Made by a program: the position numbers and the translations under genes. A stretch of 64,000 nt of DNA from Zobellella iuensis (GTDB lineage Bacteria; Pseudomonadota; Gammaproteobacteria; Enterobacterales; Aeromonadaceae): assembly GCF_016746085.1 (NCBI RefSeq), contig NZ_JAERTZ010000030.1:42350-106349 (forward strand), given 5' to 3'. Every line of letters begins with the position of its first letter. Position 1 is the first letter of the stretch. The notes below the pieces were generated by a model. That model saw only the letters and a program-made list of their open reading frames with translations. It did no database searches and was not told the DNA's origin. Shown one piece after another: positions 56,083 through 64,000 of the stretch.

Positions 56083-56970
56083 ATGAAAATAGGTTTTATC
56101 GGTACCGGCATCATGGGCAAGCCCATGGCCCAGAACCTGCAAAAAGCGGGTCACACCCTGTACTTCTCCGAGCACTTCATGCCCGCCCCGGCCGATCTGC
56201 TGGGTGACAACGGCATCGCCCTGGCCAACCCCAAGGCGGTGGCCGAAGCGGCCGAAGTCATCATCATCATGGTGCCCGATACCCCCCAGGTGGAATCCGT
56301 GCTGTTCGACGCCAACGGCGTGACCGACGGCCTCTCCGCCGGCAAGGTAGTGGTGGACATGTCCTCCATCTCCCCCATGGCCACCAAGGGCTTCGCCAAG
56401 CGCGTCAACGAAACCGGCGCCCAGTACCTGGATGCCCCGGTGTCCGGCGGTGAAGTCGGCGCCATCAACGCCACCCTGAGCATCATGGTCGGCGGCGACG
56501 AAGCCACCTTCGAGCGCGTCAAGCCGCTGTTCGAAGTGATGGGCAAAAACATCACCCTGGTGGGCGGCAACGGCGACGGCCAGACCTGTAAGGTGGCCAA
56601 CCAGATCATAGTGGCGCTGAACATCGAGGCGGTGGCCGAGGCCCTGGTATTCGCTTCCAAGGCCGGCGCCAACCCGGCCAAGGTGCGCGAGGCGCTGATG
56701 GGCGGTTTCGCCTCTTCCAAGATCCTGGAAGTGCACGGCGAGCGCATGGTCAAGGGCACCTTCAACCCGGGCTTCCGTATCTCCCTGCACCAGAAAGACC
56801 TGAACCTGGCCCTGGACGGCGCCCGCGAGCTGGGCGTGTCCCTGCCCAACACCGCCGGTACTCAGGAGCTGTTCAACACCTGTGCCGCCCTGGGCGGTTC
56901 CGGCTGGGATCACTCCGGTCTGGTCAAGGCGCTGGAGCACCTGGCCAACCATAATATCCGGGGCGAGTAA
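56083..56970 (+). CDS. glxR: Tartronate semialdehyde reductase
   Basis: Reduces tartronate semialdehyde to D-glycerate with NAD(P)H. A 295-residue beta-hydroxyacid dehydrogenase. The dinucleotide loop is KIGFIGTGIMGKPMAQNL, the substrate motif is DAPVSGGEVGAINATL, and the catalytic lysine lies in GQTCKVANQIIVALN (near 171). AGGAAA precedes the ATG. It is third in the operon. Confidence 0.96.
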   Translation: MKIGFIGTGIMGKPMAQNLQKAGHTLYFSEHFMPAPADLLGDNGIALANPKAVAEAAEVIIIMVPDTPQVESVLFDANGVTDGLSAGKVVVDMSSISPMATKGFAKRVNETGAQYLDAPVSGGEVGAINATLSIMVGGDEATFERVKPLFEVMGKNITLVGGNGDGQTCKVANQIIVALNIEAVAEALVFASKAGANPAKVREALMGGFASSKILEVHGERMVKGTFNPGFRISLHQKDLNLALDGARELGVSLPNTAGTQELFNTCAALGGSGWDHSGLVKALEHLANHNIRGE

Positions 56971-56977
56971 CCCTTTT

Positions 56978-57015
56978 ACCGGACCGCGGCCTTTTGGCTT
57001 CGGTCGCGGTCCGGT
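56978..57015 (+). other. Long hairpin between glxR and the glycerate kinase gene
   Basis: Eleven-base arms ACCGGACCGCG and CGCGGTCCGGT around 16 bases. Without a following T-run it is not a clear terminator. The 180-base gap could also hold a weak internal promoter. Confidence 0.45.
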
Positions 57016-57150
57016 CAAAACCGGGGCGGGCGTCGGCAAGCACAGACTTTCACTCAGGGGGCTTTGTGTTAGATCCTGGTTGCCGTCGTTTCGCCCCACC
57101 CCGACACTTATAAGAATGTAAAGACAGCCGTTTTTCGAGGAGTATTTGCA

Positions 57151-58419
57151 ATGGATATCCAACCCAAGGAGTTGTTACAGCAGTTGTTCGACAGCGCCGT
57201 GGCCGCCGCCCTGCCCAAGGGTAACCTGGCCGAATACCTGCCCAAGGATACTCGTCAAAAAGCCGTTGTGATCGGTGCCGGCAAGGCCGCCGCCTCCATG
57301 GCCGCCGAGCTGGACGCCATCTGGGAAGGGGAACTGTCCGGCCTGGTGGTGACCCGCTACGATCACGGCGCCCCCTGCGAGCGCATCGAAATCATCGAGG
57401 CCGCCCACCCGGTGCCGGATGACGCCGGCGAACGGGTCGGTCGCCGCATGCTGGAGCTGGTGTCCGGCCTGGGCGAAAACGACCTGGTGATCTGCCTGCT
57501 GTCCGGCGGCGGCTCCTCGCTGCTGAGCCTGCCGGCCCCGGGCCTGACCCTGTCCGACAAGCAGGCCGTCAACAAGGCCCTGCTCAAGTCCGGCGCGGCC
57601 ATCGACGAGATGAACTGCGTGCGCAAGCACCTGTCCGCCATCAAGGGTGGCCGCCTGGCCGCCGCCACCTACCCGGCCCGGCTGATCGCCCTCGGCATCT
57701 CCGACGTGCCCGGCGACGAGCCCACCGTTATCGCCTCCGGCCCGACGGTGGCGGACCCTACCACCTCGGCCCAGGCCCTGGCCATCCTCGACAGCTACGG
57801 CATCGAGGTGGCGCCCCATGTGCGCGCCTGGCTGCAGAGCCCCGAGTCCGAGACCGTCAAACCGGGCGACGAGCGCCTGAGCCGGGCCGAGTTCCATATG
57901 ATCGCCACCCCCCAGGATGCGCTGGACGCGGCCGCCGACGTGGCCATGTCCCACGACATCACCCCCCTGGTGCTGGGTGACTGCATCGAGGGCGAGTCCC
58001 GGGAAGTGGCCAAGGTGCACGCCGCCATCGCCAAGCAGATAGTCAAGTGCGGCCAGCCGATCTCGGCGCCCTGCGTGATCCTGTCCGGCGGCGAAACCAC
58101 GGTCACCATCAAGGGCAACGGCCGCGGCGGCCGCAACAGCGAGTTTATGCTGAGCCTGTTCAACGAGCTGAAGGGTCTGAAGGGCGTCTATGCCCTGGCC
58201 GCCGACACCGACGGTATCGACGGGGTGGAAGACAACGCCGGCGCCTACATCACCCCCGGGCTGTACGCCCAGGCCGAGGCGGCCGGCCTCAAGGCGGAAG
58301 ACTACCTGGCCAACAACGACAGCTACGGTTTCTTCTCCCAGCTGGATACCCTGGTCGAAACCGGCCCCACCCGCACCAACGTCAACGACTTCCGGGCCAT
58401 TCTGGTGCTGCCGGAATAA
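57151..58419 (+). CDS. ttuD: Glycerate 2-kinase (TtuD/GckA, MOFRL family)
   Basis: Phosphorylates D-glycerate to 2-phosphoglycerate, which enters glycolysis. 422 residues, with an N-terminal domain (VIGAGKAAASMAAELDA; VICLLSGGGSSLLSLPAPGL) and the C-terminal MOFRL domain (LSGGETTVTIKGNGRGGRNSEFML; AADTDGIDGVEDNAGAYI). This is the TtuD/GckA type, unrelated to E. coli GlxK. GAGGAG precedes the ATG. Pseudomonads use the same gene order gcl-hyi-glxR-ttuD. Confidence 0.94.
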   Translation: MDIQPKELLQQLFDSAVAAALPKGNLAEYLPKDTRQKAVVIGAGKAAASMAAELDAIWEGELSGLVVTRYDHGAPCERIEIIEAAHPVPDDAGERVGRRMLELVSGLGENDLVICLLSGGGSSLLSLPAPGLTLSDKQAVNKALLKSGAAIDEMNCVRKHLSAIKGGRLAAATYPARLIALGISDVPGDEPTVIASGPTVADPTTSAQALAILDSYGIEVAPHVRAWLQSPESETVKPGDERLSRAEFHMIATPQDALDAAADVAMSHDITPLVLGDCIEGESREVAKVHAAIAKQIVKCGQPISAPCVILSGGETTVTIKGNGRGGRNSEFMLSLFNELKGLKGVYALAADTDGIDGVEDNAGAYITPGLYAQAEAAGLKAEDYLANNDSYGFFSQLDTLVETGPTRTNVNDFRAILVLPE

Positions 58420-58504
58420 CCCGCACCCGATAACAACAATAAGCAAACCCGCCACCGGCCCCTGTGCCGGTGGCCACCCTCACCGACCAAAAAGAGAAAA
58501 CAAC

Positions 58505-58606
58505 ATGACCATCACGCAGATATCCAGCCGGCGCCCAGGCCCGGCCGGCGAGCTTCGCCTTGCCGTTATTCCGCCCCGGGCCCTGCCGGCAGGGAGGCGC
58601 CCATGA
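58505..58606 (+). CDS. Short open frame coupled to allA
   Basis: A 33-codon frame starting MTITQISSRRPGPAGELRLA with AAGAGA upstream; its TGA stop overlaps the allA ATG as ATGA. It could be a leader that couples allA translation to the operon, or the first codons of a gene otherwise lost by deletion. I do not recognise the peptide. Confidence 0.35.
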   Translation: MTITQISSRRPGPAGELRLAVIPPRALPAGRRP

Positions 58607-59103
58607 CCCTGCAACTCCGAGCCCAGCCGCTGACCGCCGCCGCCTTCGCCCCCTTCGGCGAGGTGATTGAGGCGGAGCATCAGCACCAGTTCCATATCAA
58701 CGACGGCAAGGCCCTGCGCTACCACGATATCGCCCGGGCCGAGGCCCTGGGCGACGACGCCCGGATCGCCATCAGCCTGGTGGACGTGGAGCCCTACGCC
58801 CTGCCCCTGGCGGTGACCCTGATGGAGAAGCACCCCAGGGGCTCCCAGGCCTTTATCCCGCTCGACGGCCAGCCTTTCCTGATCCTGGTGGCGCCGCGGG
58901 GTCCGGCGCCGGCGCCGGAGGCCATCCGGGCCTTTGTCTCCAACGGCCGCCAGGGCGTGAACTACCACACCGATACCTGGCACCACCCCGTCGTCTCCCT
59001 CCAGGACAAACAGCGTTTCATTATCGTCGACCGTATCGGCCAGGGCGATAACTGCGACCTGCACCACCTGCAGCCCGGCCTGCTCGAAGTGATGCTGGAC
59101 TGA
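58603..59103 (+). CDS. allA: Ureidoglycolate lyase
   Basis: Splits ureidoglycolate into glyoxylate and urea, the last step of allantoin breakdown, feeding Gcl. A 166-residue cupin-fold AllA protein. LTAAAFAPFGEVIEAE opens it, and SLVDVEPYALPLAVTLMEKHPRGSQAFIPL and GRQGVNYHTDTWHHPVVSL give the metal and substrate residues. A terminator follows after 24 bases. No allantoinase or allantoate gene is in the window, so the earlier steps are encoded elsewhere or the substrate is imported. Confidence 0.93.
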   Translation: MTLQLRAQPLTAAAFAPFGEVIEAEHQHQFHINDGKALRYHDIARAEALGDDARIAISLVDVEPYALPLAVTLMEKHPRGSQAFIPLDGQPFLILVAPRGPAPAPEAIRAFVSNGRQGVNYHTDTWHHPVVSLQDKQRFIIVDRIGQGDNCDLHHLQPGLLEVMLD

Positions 59104-59126
59104 GGCGCCCCCCCGGCACTCGACTG

Positions 59127-59151
59127 AACCCGCCCATCGGCGGGTTTTTTT
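59127..59151 (+). terminator. Terminator of the gcl-allA operon
   Basis: Arms AACCCGCC and GGCGGGTT with the loop CATC, then six to seven T. Confidence 0.92.
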
Positions 59152-59684
59152 ATGCGGAAAAAAAGACCGTTAAACTTTCACATAAAAATATATATAGCTG
59201 CCGGTCACTTTACTTCCAAAAGAAGAGATTATTTATAATAAATAGGAAAGCCATTAATTAAATACAATAACAAAAATAATAATAAACAATTTATAGCAAT
59301 ATAGATCGATTGACTTGATACAATTAAAAGTACAATAATCATTTAAATTAAAAACAAACAATAAAAAACCATTTAAATCATGAAATTATATAAATTTTTA
59401 TTTAAAAACATATAGATAGAGCCCTACTTTCAGTCTTGCCGGCGTCGACAACATCGCCGGTACCAGTGATTATCCATTGCCAAAGCAACAATTCCATAAA
59501 GCGGAAATAACTTCCAAAATATGTTGATCCGGTGTTAATAAAGGGTTATTAATATCGACAGGGTCAACCGTTAATACACAACCGCTCTCGTTTTATATGC
59601 AAAACGGGGACGGCGACCTGTTAAAAAACTACGCCGCTCAGCGTAAATGGACTTAACTCAGTTGATGTAATGAAGGGAGAGGTC
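59152..59684. other. AT-rich 530-base control region of the carrier gene
   Basis: No gene is seen. From about 59155 to 59420 the sequence is overwhelmingly A/T with many short A- and T-tracts, unlike the GC-rich genes on both sides. This is the kind of curved DNA bound by H-NS. The IclR-like box and promoter lie at its right end. Confidence 0.55.
59503..59552 (+). promoter_or_regulatory. Carrier-gene promoter sharing the gcl operator block
   Basis: GGAAATAACTTCCA (59503-59516) overlaps TTCCAAAATATGTTGATC (59512-59529). It is followed by -10 TATTAA (59547-59552), 17 bases after the -35 TTGATC. The 18-base block differs from the gcl copy by one A, and GGAAATAACTTCC fits 12 of 13 positions of the IclR-type core. 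Confidence 0.6.
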
Positions 59685-61136
59685 ATGGAGCCCATGTCTA
59701 AAGCCAATCAGTTTTCCGCCGACACCGCGGAAAAGAAAAAGAAATCGTTCGAGATGCCGCATATCTACGTCATCTTGTTCGTGTTCAGCGCCATCGCCGC
59801 CGTACTCACCTATATAGTGCCCGCCGGCCAGTATGACCGGGTGCCCGGCCCCAACGGCCGCACCACCATAGATCCCAACTCCTACCAGGTGATCGAATCC
59901 AACCCGGTCGGCCCGGTCGACTTTATGCTCGCCATCCCCAGAGGGCTGATGGATGCGGGCGCCGTGGTGTTCTTCACCTTTATCATCGGCGGCATGTTCA
60001 TGGTGCTGCGCCGGACCGGCATCATCGAGATCGGGGTCGACAAGCTGACCCGCCGCTTCGCCCACAACAGCATCGTCATCATCCCGGTGTTGATGACCAC
60101 CTTCGCGGTGATCGCCACCCTGATCGGCACCCAGGAGCTGGCCCTGGTCTATGTGCCGGTGATACTGCCGCTGATGATCGCCCTGCGCTTCGACTCGGTC
60201 ACCGCCGCCGCCGTGGCCCTGTGCGCCACCACCGCCGGCTTTACCGCCGGGGTGCTCAACCCCATCAACACCGGCCTGGGCCAGCAGCTGGCCGATTTGC
60301 CGGTCTACTCCGGCCTGCTGCTGCGGGTGCTGGCCTTCGCCGCCATCCTGCTGGCCGGCATCTTCTACGTCACCCGTTACGCGCTCAAGGTGCGCAACAA
60401 CCCGGCCCTGAGCCTGATGGACGGCGACGCCAAGGAAGAGGACAAGCGCCGCCGCTACCAGCACGGCAACGACGAAGGCGTGCTGACCGCCACCCCGCGC
60501 CAGAAGTGGGCCGCCTTCGCCACCTTCGCCTTCTTCGCCACCCTGGTGTGGGGTGTGCTGACCCAGGGCTGGTTCATGATGGAAATGGCCGGGCTGTTCG
60601 TGATCATGGGCGTGGTGGTCGGCCTGATCGCCGGCCTCAAGACCGAGGAGATCTGCGAAGGCTTCAACGAAGGCTTCCGCGACGTGCTGGTGGGCGCCAT
60701 GATCTGCGGCATCGCCCGCGCCGTGGCGGTGGTGCTGGAAGAAGGCCAGATCATGGATACCCTGGTGTACGGCCTGGGCAACCTGGTGGGCGGCTTCCCG
60801 GCCATTTTCTCGGCCATCGGCATGTTCTTCGCCCAGCTCGGCTTCAACTTCGTGATCCCGTCGGGCAGCGGCCAAGCCCTGGTGACCATGCCGATCATGG
60901 CGCCCCTGTCCGACCTGGTCGGTGTCACCCGCCAGACCGCGGTACTGGCCTACCAGCTGGGCGACGGCCTGGGCAACATCCTCTACCCCACCTCCGGCTA
61001 CTTTATGGCCACCCTGGCCCTGGCCGGCGTAGCCTGGAACAAGTGGGTCAAGTTCTTCCTGCCCCTGTTCTGCACCTGGATCGCCATCGCCATGGGCTTC
61101 CTGATCTTCGCCCAGGTCACCCAATGGGTGGGCTGA
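59685..61136 (+). CDS. YfcC-family carrier
   Basis: A 483-residue inner-membrane protein of the YfcC/DcuC-like group with about twelve hydrophobic segments. Motifs are MPHIYVILFVFSAIAAVLTYIVPAGQYDR, the pore-like GTQELALVYVPVILPLMIALRFD and FNFVIPSGSGQALVTMPIMAPLSDL. AAGGGAGAGG at 59673-59682 supports ATG 59685; ATGs at 59670 and 59694 are alternatives. Shared promoter elements with gcl suggest it imports a glyoxylate precursor such as ureidoglycolate, allantoate, glycolate or glycerate; relatives elsewhere are linked to arginine or dicarboxylates, so this is inference. Confidence 0.85.
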   Translation: MEPMSKANQFSADTAEKKKKSFEMPHIYVILFVFSAIAAVLTYIVPAGQYDRVPGPNGRTTIDPNSYQVIESNPVGPVDFMLAIPRGLMDAGAVVFFTFIIGGMFMVLRRTGIIEIGVDKLTRRFAHNSIVIIPVLMTTFAVIATLIGTQELALVYVPVILPLMIALRFDSVTAAAVALCATTAGFTAGVLNPINTGLGQQLADLPVYSGLLLRVLAFAAILLAGIFYVTRYALKVRNNPALSLMDGDAKEEDKRRRYQHGNDEGVLTATPRQKWAAFATFAFFATLVWGVLTQGWFMMEMAGLFVIMGVVVGLIAGLKTEEICEGFNEGFRDVLVGAMICGIARAVAVVLEEGQIMDTLVYGLGNLVGGFPAIFSAIGMFFAQLGFNFVIPSGSGQALVTMPIMAPLSDLVGVTRQTAVLAYQLGDGLGNILYPTSGYFMATLALAGVAWNKWVKFFLPLFCTWIAIAMGFLIFAQVTQWVG

Positions 61137-61165
61137 GCCCCACCGGCAGGTAACCGCATCGCTTC

Positions 61166-61192
61166 AAGGGCCCTCTCCACAGGGCCCTTTTT
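61166..61192 (+). terminator. Terminator of the carrier gene
   Basis: Arms AAGGGCCCT and AGGGCCCTT around CTCCAC, ending in five T. Confidence 0.9.
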
Positions 61193-61312
61193 CGTGCCCA
61201 GCCCCCGCCCGGCAAGGGCCAGCCGGCCATTTATCCGGATCCAGCTCACAATCTGGCCAGGCCAAAGGAGAGGCGGCTACACTTTTTGCTCGAAGCGCCC
61301 CCCCCTTTCCTC

Positions 61313-61318
61313 TATAAT
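61313..61318 (+). promoter_or_regulatory. -10 element of the nspC promoter
   Basis: A perfect TATAAT about 60 bases before nspC. I see no good -35 at 16-18 bases, so an activator may be needed. A CCCGGC ... GCCGGG hairpin lies in the 5' leader at about 61336-61352. Confidence 0.4.
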
Positions 61319-61375
61319 CACGCGCTTTGAAATTTCCCGGCCCGCCGCCGGGTGCTTGACAGGCTCTAAGGGGGT

Positions 61376-62488
61376 ATGACTGAGGTGATCAAGACACCGT
61401 ACTATCTCATCGACAAAAGCAAACTGCTGCGCAACATGGAAAAGATTGCCTATGTGCGCGAACACTCCGGCGCCAAGGCGCTGCTGGCCCTGAAATGCTT
61501 CGCCACCTGGTCGGTATTCGACCTGATGAGCCAGTATATGGACGGCACCACCTCCTCCTCCCTCAACGAAGTCAAGCTCGGCAAGCTCAAGTTCGGCGGT
61601 GAAACCCACGCCTACAGCGTGGCCTATGCCGACGACGAAATAGAGGAAGTGCTGGCCCACTCCGACAAGATCATCTTCAACTCCATCGGCCAGCTCGAGC
61701 GCTTCGAGGCGGCTTCCGCCAATCAGGTGCGCGGCCTGCGCCTCAACCCGGGCGTGTCCAGCTCCGAGTTCCTGATCGCCGACCCCTCCCGCCCCTTCAG
61801 CCGCTTGGGCGAATGGGACGCGGCCAAGGTCGAACGGGTGCTCGACCGCATCTCCGGCTTTATGATCCACAACAACTGCGAGAACAGCGACTTCGCCCTG
61901 TTCGACCAGATGCTGAGCCAGATCGAGGAGAAGTTCGGCACCCTGTTGGCGCAACCCCAGATCAGCTGGGTCAGCCTGGGCGGCGGCATCCACTTCACCG
62001 GCGACGGCTATCCGCTCGACCGGTTCTGTGCCCGGCTCAAGGCCTTTGCCGAACGTTACGGAGTGCAGCTCTACCTGGAGCCCGGCGAGGCGGCCATTAC
62101 CCTCAGCACTTCGCTCGAGGTGACGGTGCTCGACACCCTGTACAACGGCAAGCAGCTGGCGATAGTGGACAGCTCCATCGAGGCACACATGCTCGACCTG
62201 CTGATCTACCGCCAGAACGCCAAAATGGAACCCTGCGACGGCCCCCATGAATACATGGTGTGCGGCAAGTCCTGCCTGGCCGGGGACATCTTCGGCGAGT
62301 TCAGGTTCGACCATGAGTTGAAGGTAGGCGACCGGCTGTCGTTCATCGACGCCGCCGGTTACACAATGGTAAAGAAAAACTGGTTCAATGGCGTGAACAT
62401 GCCCGCCATTGCCGTGCGCCAGCTCGACGGCAGCGTGGAGCTGGTGCGTGAATTCGGTTTCGACGATTTTGTAAACAGCCTCTCCTGA
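61376..62488 (+). CDS. nspC: Carboxynorspermidine decarboxylase
   Basis: Decarboxylates carboxynorspermidine or carboxyspermidine to norspermidine or spermidine. 370 residues, an alanine-racemase-fold PLP enzyme. The PLP lysine is in LLALKCFATWSVFDL, SSSLNEVKLGKLKFGGETHAYSV follows, and CGKSCLAGD and a final FGFDDFVNSLS complete it. The ATG at 61376 has AAGGGGG only one base before it; GTG 61385 is better spaced from that site and would remove three residues, so the exact start is open. It is followed after 52 bases by the dehydrogenase gene. Confidence 0.92.
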   Translation: MTEVIKTPYYLIDKSKLLRNMEKIAYVREHSGAKALLALKCFATWSVFDLMSQYMDGTTSSSLNEVKLGKLKFGGETHAYSVAYADDEIEEVLAHSDKIIFNSIGQLERFEAASANQVRGLRLNPGVSSSEFLIADPSRPFSRLGEWDAAKVERVLDRISGFMIHNNCENSDFALFDQMLSQIEEKFGTLLAQPQISWVSLGGGIHFTGDGYPLDRFCARLKAFAERYGVQLYLEPGEAAITLSTSLEVTVLDTLYNGKQLAIVDSSIEAHMLDLLIYRQNAKMEPCDGPHEYMVCGKSCLAGDIFGEFRFDHELKVGDRLSFIDAAGYTMVKKNWFNGVNMPAIAVRQLDGSVELVREFGFDDFVNSLS

Positions 62489-62540
62489 GGCATGGAGTAA
62501 CCACAACAAAGCCTTTCAAGGAGGCGGTTAGAGGAAAAAA

Positions 62541-63779
62541 ATGAAGAAAAACGTTCTGATTATTGGTGCCGGAGGTGTCGCCCAGGTGGTCGCGCACAAG
62601 TGTGCGCAGCATAATGACGTGCTGGGGAACATCCATATCGCTTCGCGTACTGTCGAGAAATGCCAGAAAATCGTCGACAGCGTGCGGGAAAAGGGCAGCC
62701 TCAAGGTTGCCGGTGAATTGCAAGCCCATGCCCTGGATGCGCTCGATATCGAAGCCACCAAGGCATTGATTGACAAAACACAGTCGCAACTGGTGATCAA
62801 TGTCGGATCGGCTTTCGTCAACATGTCGGTGCTGCAGGCCTGTATCGAGACCGGCGCCGCCTACCTCGACACCGCCATCCATGAAGATCCGGCCAAGATC
62901 TGCGAAAATCCGCCCTGGTACGCCAACTACGAGTGGAAACGCAAAGCCATCTGTGCCGACAAGGGCATCACCGCCATCCTGGGCGTGGGCTTCGATCCGG
63001 GCGTGGTCAACGCCTATGCCGCCCTGGCGGTGAAGGAGTATTTCGACAGCGTCGACTCCATCGACATCATCGACATCAACGCCGGCAGCCACGGCCGCTA
63101 CTTTGCCACCAACTTCGATCCGGAAATCAACTTCCGCGAGTTCACCGGCCGGGTATGGTCCTGGCAGAACAGCGAGTGGGTGCAAAACCGGATGTTCGAG
63201 GTGAAGCGCACCGACGAGCTGCCGGTGGTGGGCAGCCAGACCAGCTACATGACCGGCCACGACGAGGTGCACTCCCTGTCCCAGACCCTGGGCGTGCCCA
63301 ACGTGCGCTTCTGGATGGGCTTCGGCGAGCACTACATCAATGTGTTCACCATCCTCAAGAACCTGGGCCTGCTGTCCGAGCAGCCGGTGAAGACCGCCGA
63401 AGGCCTGGAAGTGGTGCCGCTCAAGGTGGTCAAGGCCGTGCTGCCGGATCCCGCCTCCCTGGCGCCCACCTATAACGGCAAGACCTGCATCGGTGACCAG
63501 GTCAAGGGCAAGAAGGATGGCCAGGACAAGGAAGTGTTCATCTACAACGTGGCCGACCACGCCGAGGCCTACGCCGAAGTGGGCAGCCAGGGCATTTCCT
63601 ACACCGCCGGCGTGCCGCCGGTGGCCGCCGCCCTGCTGATCGCCACCGGCGAGTGGGACGTGAAGCACATGGCCAACGTGGAAGAGCTGGATCCCAAGCC
63701 CTTCCTCAAGCTGCTCGACGCCATGGGTCTGCCGACCCGGATCAAGGACGAGCAGGGCGATCGCCCGCTGAGCTTCTGA
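62541..63779 (+). CDS. Carboxynorspermidine / carboxyspermidine synthase
   Basis: Condenses aspartate semialdehyde with a diamine (diaminopropane or putrescine) and reduces the product with NADPH, the step before NspC. A 412-residue saccharopine-dehydrogenase-like protein. The nucleotide loop is KNVLIIGAGGVAQVVAHKC, then INVGSAFVNMSVLQACIETGAAYLDTAIHED and GFDPGVVNAYAALA, with PPVAAALLIATGEWD near the end. AGGAGG precedes the ATG. With nspC it forms an operon that ends at a terminator. The diaminobutyrate enzymes that make diaminopropane are not present, so spermidine may be the product. Confidence 0.93.
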   Translation: MKKNVLIIGAGGVAQVVAHKCAQHNDVLGNIHIASRTVEKCQKIVDSVREKGSLKVAGELQAHALDALDIEATKALIDKTQSQLVINVGSAFVNMSVLQACIETGAAYLDTAIHEDPAKICENPPWYANYEWKRKAICADKGITAILGVGFDPGVVNAYAALAVKEYFDSVDSIDIIDINAGSHGRYFATNFDPEINFREFTGRVWSWQNSEWVQNRMFEVKRTDELPVVGSQTSYMTGHDEVHSLSQTLGVPNVRFWMGFGEHYINVFTILKNLGLLSEQPVKTAEGLEVVPLKVVKAVLPDPASLAPTYNGKTCIGDQVKGKKDGQDKEVFIYNVADHAEAYAEVGSQGISYTAGVPPVAAALLIATGEWDVKHMANVEELDPKPFLKLLDAMGLPTRIKDEQGDRPLSF

Positions 63780-63799
63780 GCCCGCTTTAGCCAAACAAT

Positions 63800-63828
63800 A
63801 AAGGCCAGTCCGCGGACTGGCCTTTTTG
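63800..63828. terminator. Terminator of the polyamine operon
   Basis: A perfect palindrome with arms AAAGGCCAGTCCG and its complement, followed by T on the plus strand. Confidence 0.92.
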
Positions 63829-63850
63829 TTGGCGCTCCCCCCAAGGGTAG

Positions 63851-63910
63851 GGTCGACTTCAGTCGACCAAATCATGGCGCCGTAGTCGGGGTGGTCCATT
63901 GAAATGGACC
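63851..63910. repeat. Paired short palindromes (REP-like)
   Basis: GGTCGACTTCAGTCGACC (63851-63868) and GGTCCATTGAAATGGACC (63893-63910), both 18 bases with eight-base arms, are 42 bases apart. Arms begin with GGTC and end with GACC in each. Such pairs are typical of intergenic REP elements. Confidence 0.55.
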
Positions 63911-63915
63911 CTTGT

Positions 63916-64000
63916 ATGTTGAAGCGAGATGAACTGATAGAGTTAAAAACAGTTACCGGGGAGGCCGTTGGACCCTGGAGGCAGCATTCGCTGACCTCGC
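63916..64000 (+). CDS. Possible start of a gene cut by the window end
   Basis: ATG at 63916 opens a frame with no stop to the window end: MLKRDELIELKTVTGEAVGP, then WRQHSLTS. There is no good ribosome site and the ATG lies only five bases past the second palindrome. I do not recognise the peptide. Confidence 0.25.
   Translation, partial: MLKRDELIELKTVTGEAVGPWRQHSLTS

Overview
The window reads as ordinary chromosome from a GC-rich marine gammaproteobacterium. The order yhiN - uspA - rsmJ - prlC - gor, and the pairs gmk - rpoZ - spoT and pldB - yigL, match the enterobacterial backbone. Carboxynorspermidine-type polyamine genes, PhaR with a phasin, choline-O-sulfate use and a split class II ribonucleotide reductase point to an Aeromonadales relative (Oceanimonas, Zobellella or Oceanisphaera type). 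That placement is inference from gene content. I see no rRNA, tRNA, CRISPR array, prophage or complete insertion sequence.

Layout. 1-9.5 kb: a small sugar-transfer enzyme, an orphan NtrC-type box, gmk-rpoZ-spoT, pldB-yigL, an EVE-domain protein, and a lipoprotein-anmK-murQ group for murein recycling. 9.6-17.2 kb: an aldo/keto reductase, then a choline-O-sulfate module (betC, a SulP transporter and a BetT-type carrier in one operon) with a divergent LysR regulator and two copies of one 17-bp palindrome between them. 17.2-34.8 kb: conserved backbone (yhiN, a methyltransferase, uspA, rsmJ, prlC, gor) carrying insertions: a LysR gene, a DMT exporter, acuI, a YeiR-type zinc GTPase behind a Zur-like box, a chemoreceptor, a persulfide-dioxygenase-like hydrolase behind a 30-bp palindrome, and a PAS-GGDEF-EAL protein. 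34.9-39.0 kb: ydiJ (D-2-hydroxyglutarate dehydrogenase family) with a divergent LysR gene.

39.2-46.7 kb is an iron-uptake island: response regulator, sensor kinase, TonB-dependent receptor, binding protein, permease, ATPase and a DUF2218 protein, with Fur-like sites and inverted repeats before the regulator and receptor genes. 46.7-50.1 kb holds a YbaK-type deacylase, a SlyD-like isomerase, a cupin, a remnant of an AraC-family gene, phaR and a phasin. 50.2-52.9 kb is the split adenosylcobalamin-dependent ribonucleotide reductase.

53.4-61.1 kb is a glyoxylate and ureidoglycolate unit. AllA would release glyoxylate; Gcl, Hyi, GlxR and a TtuD-type glycerate kinase would convert it to 2-phosphoglycerate; a YfcC-family carrier follows. 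The gcl and carrier promoters share a nearly identical operator/-35 block, so they are probably one regulon even though a terminator and a very AT-rich 500-bp gap separate them. 61.3-63.8 kb holds the two carboxy(nor)spermidine genes, followed by paired hairpins and the first codons of a possible further gene at the window edge.
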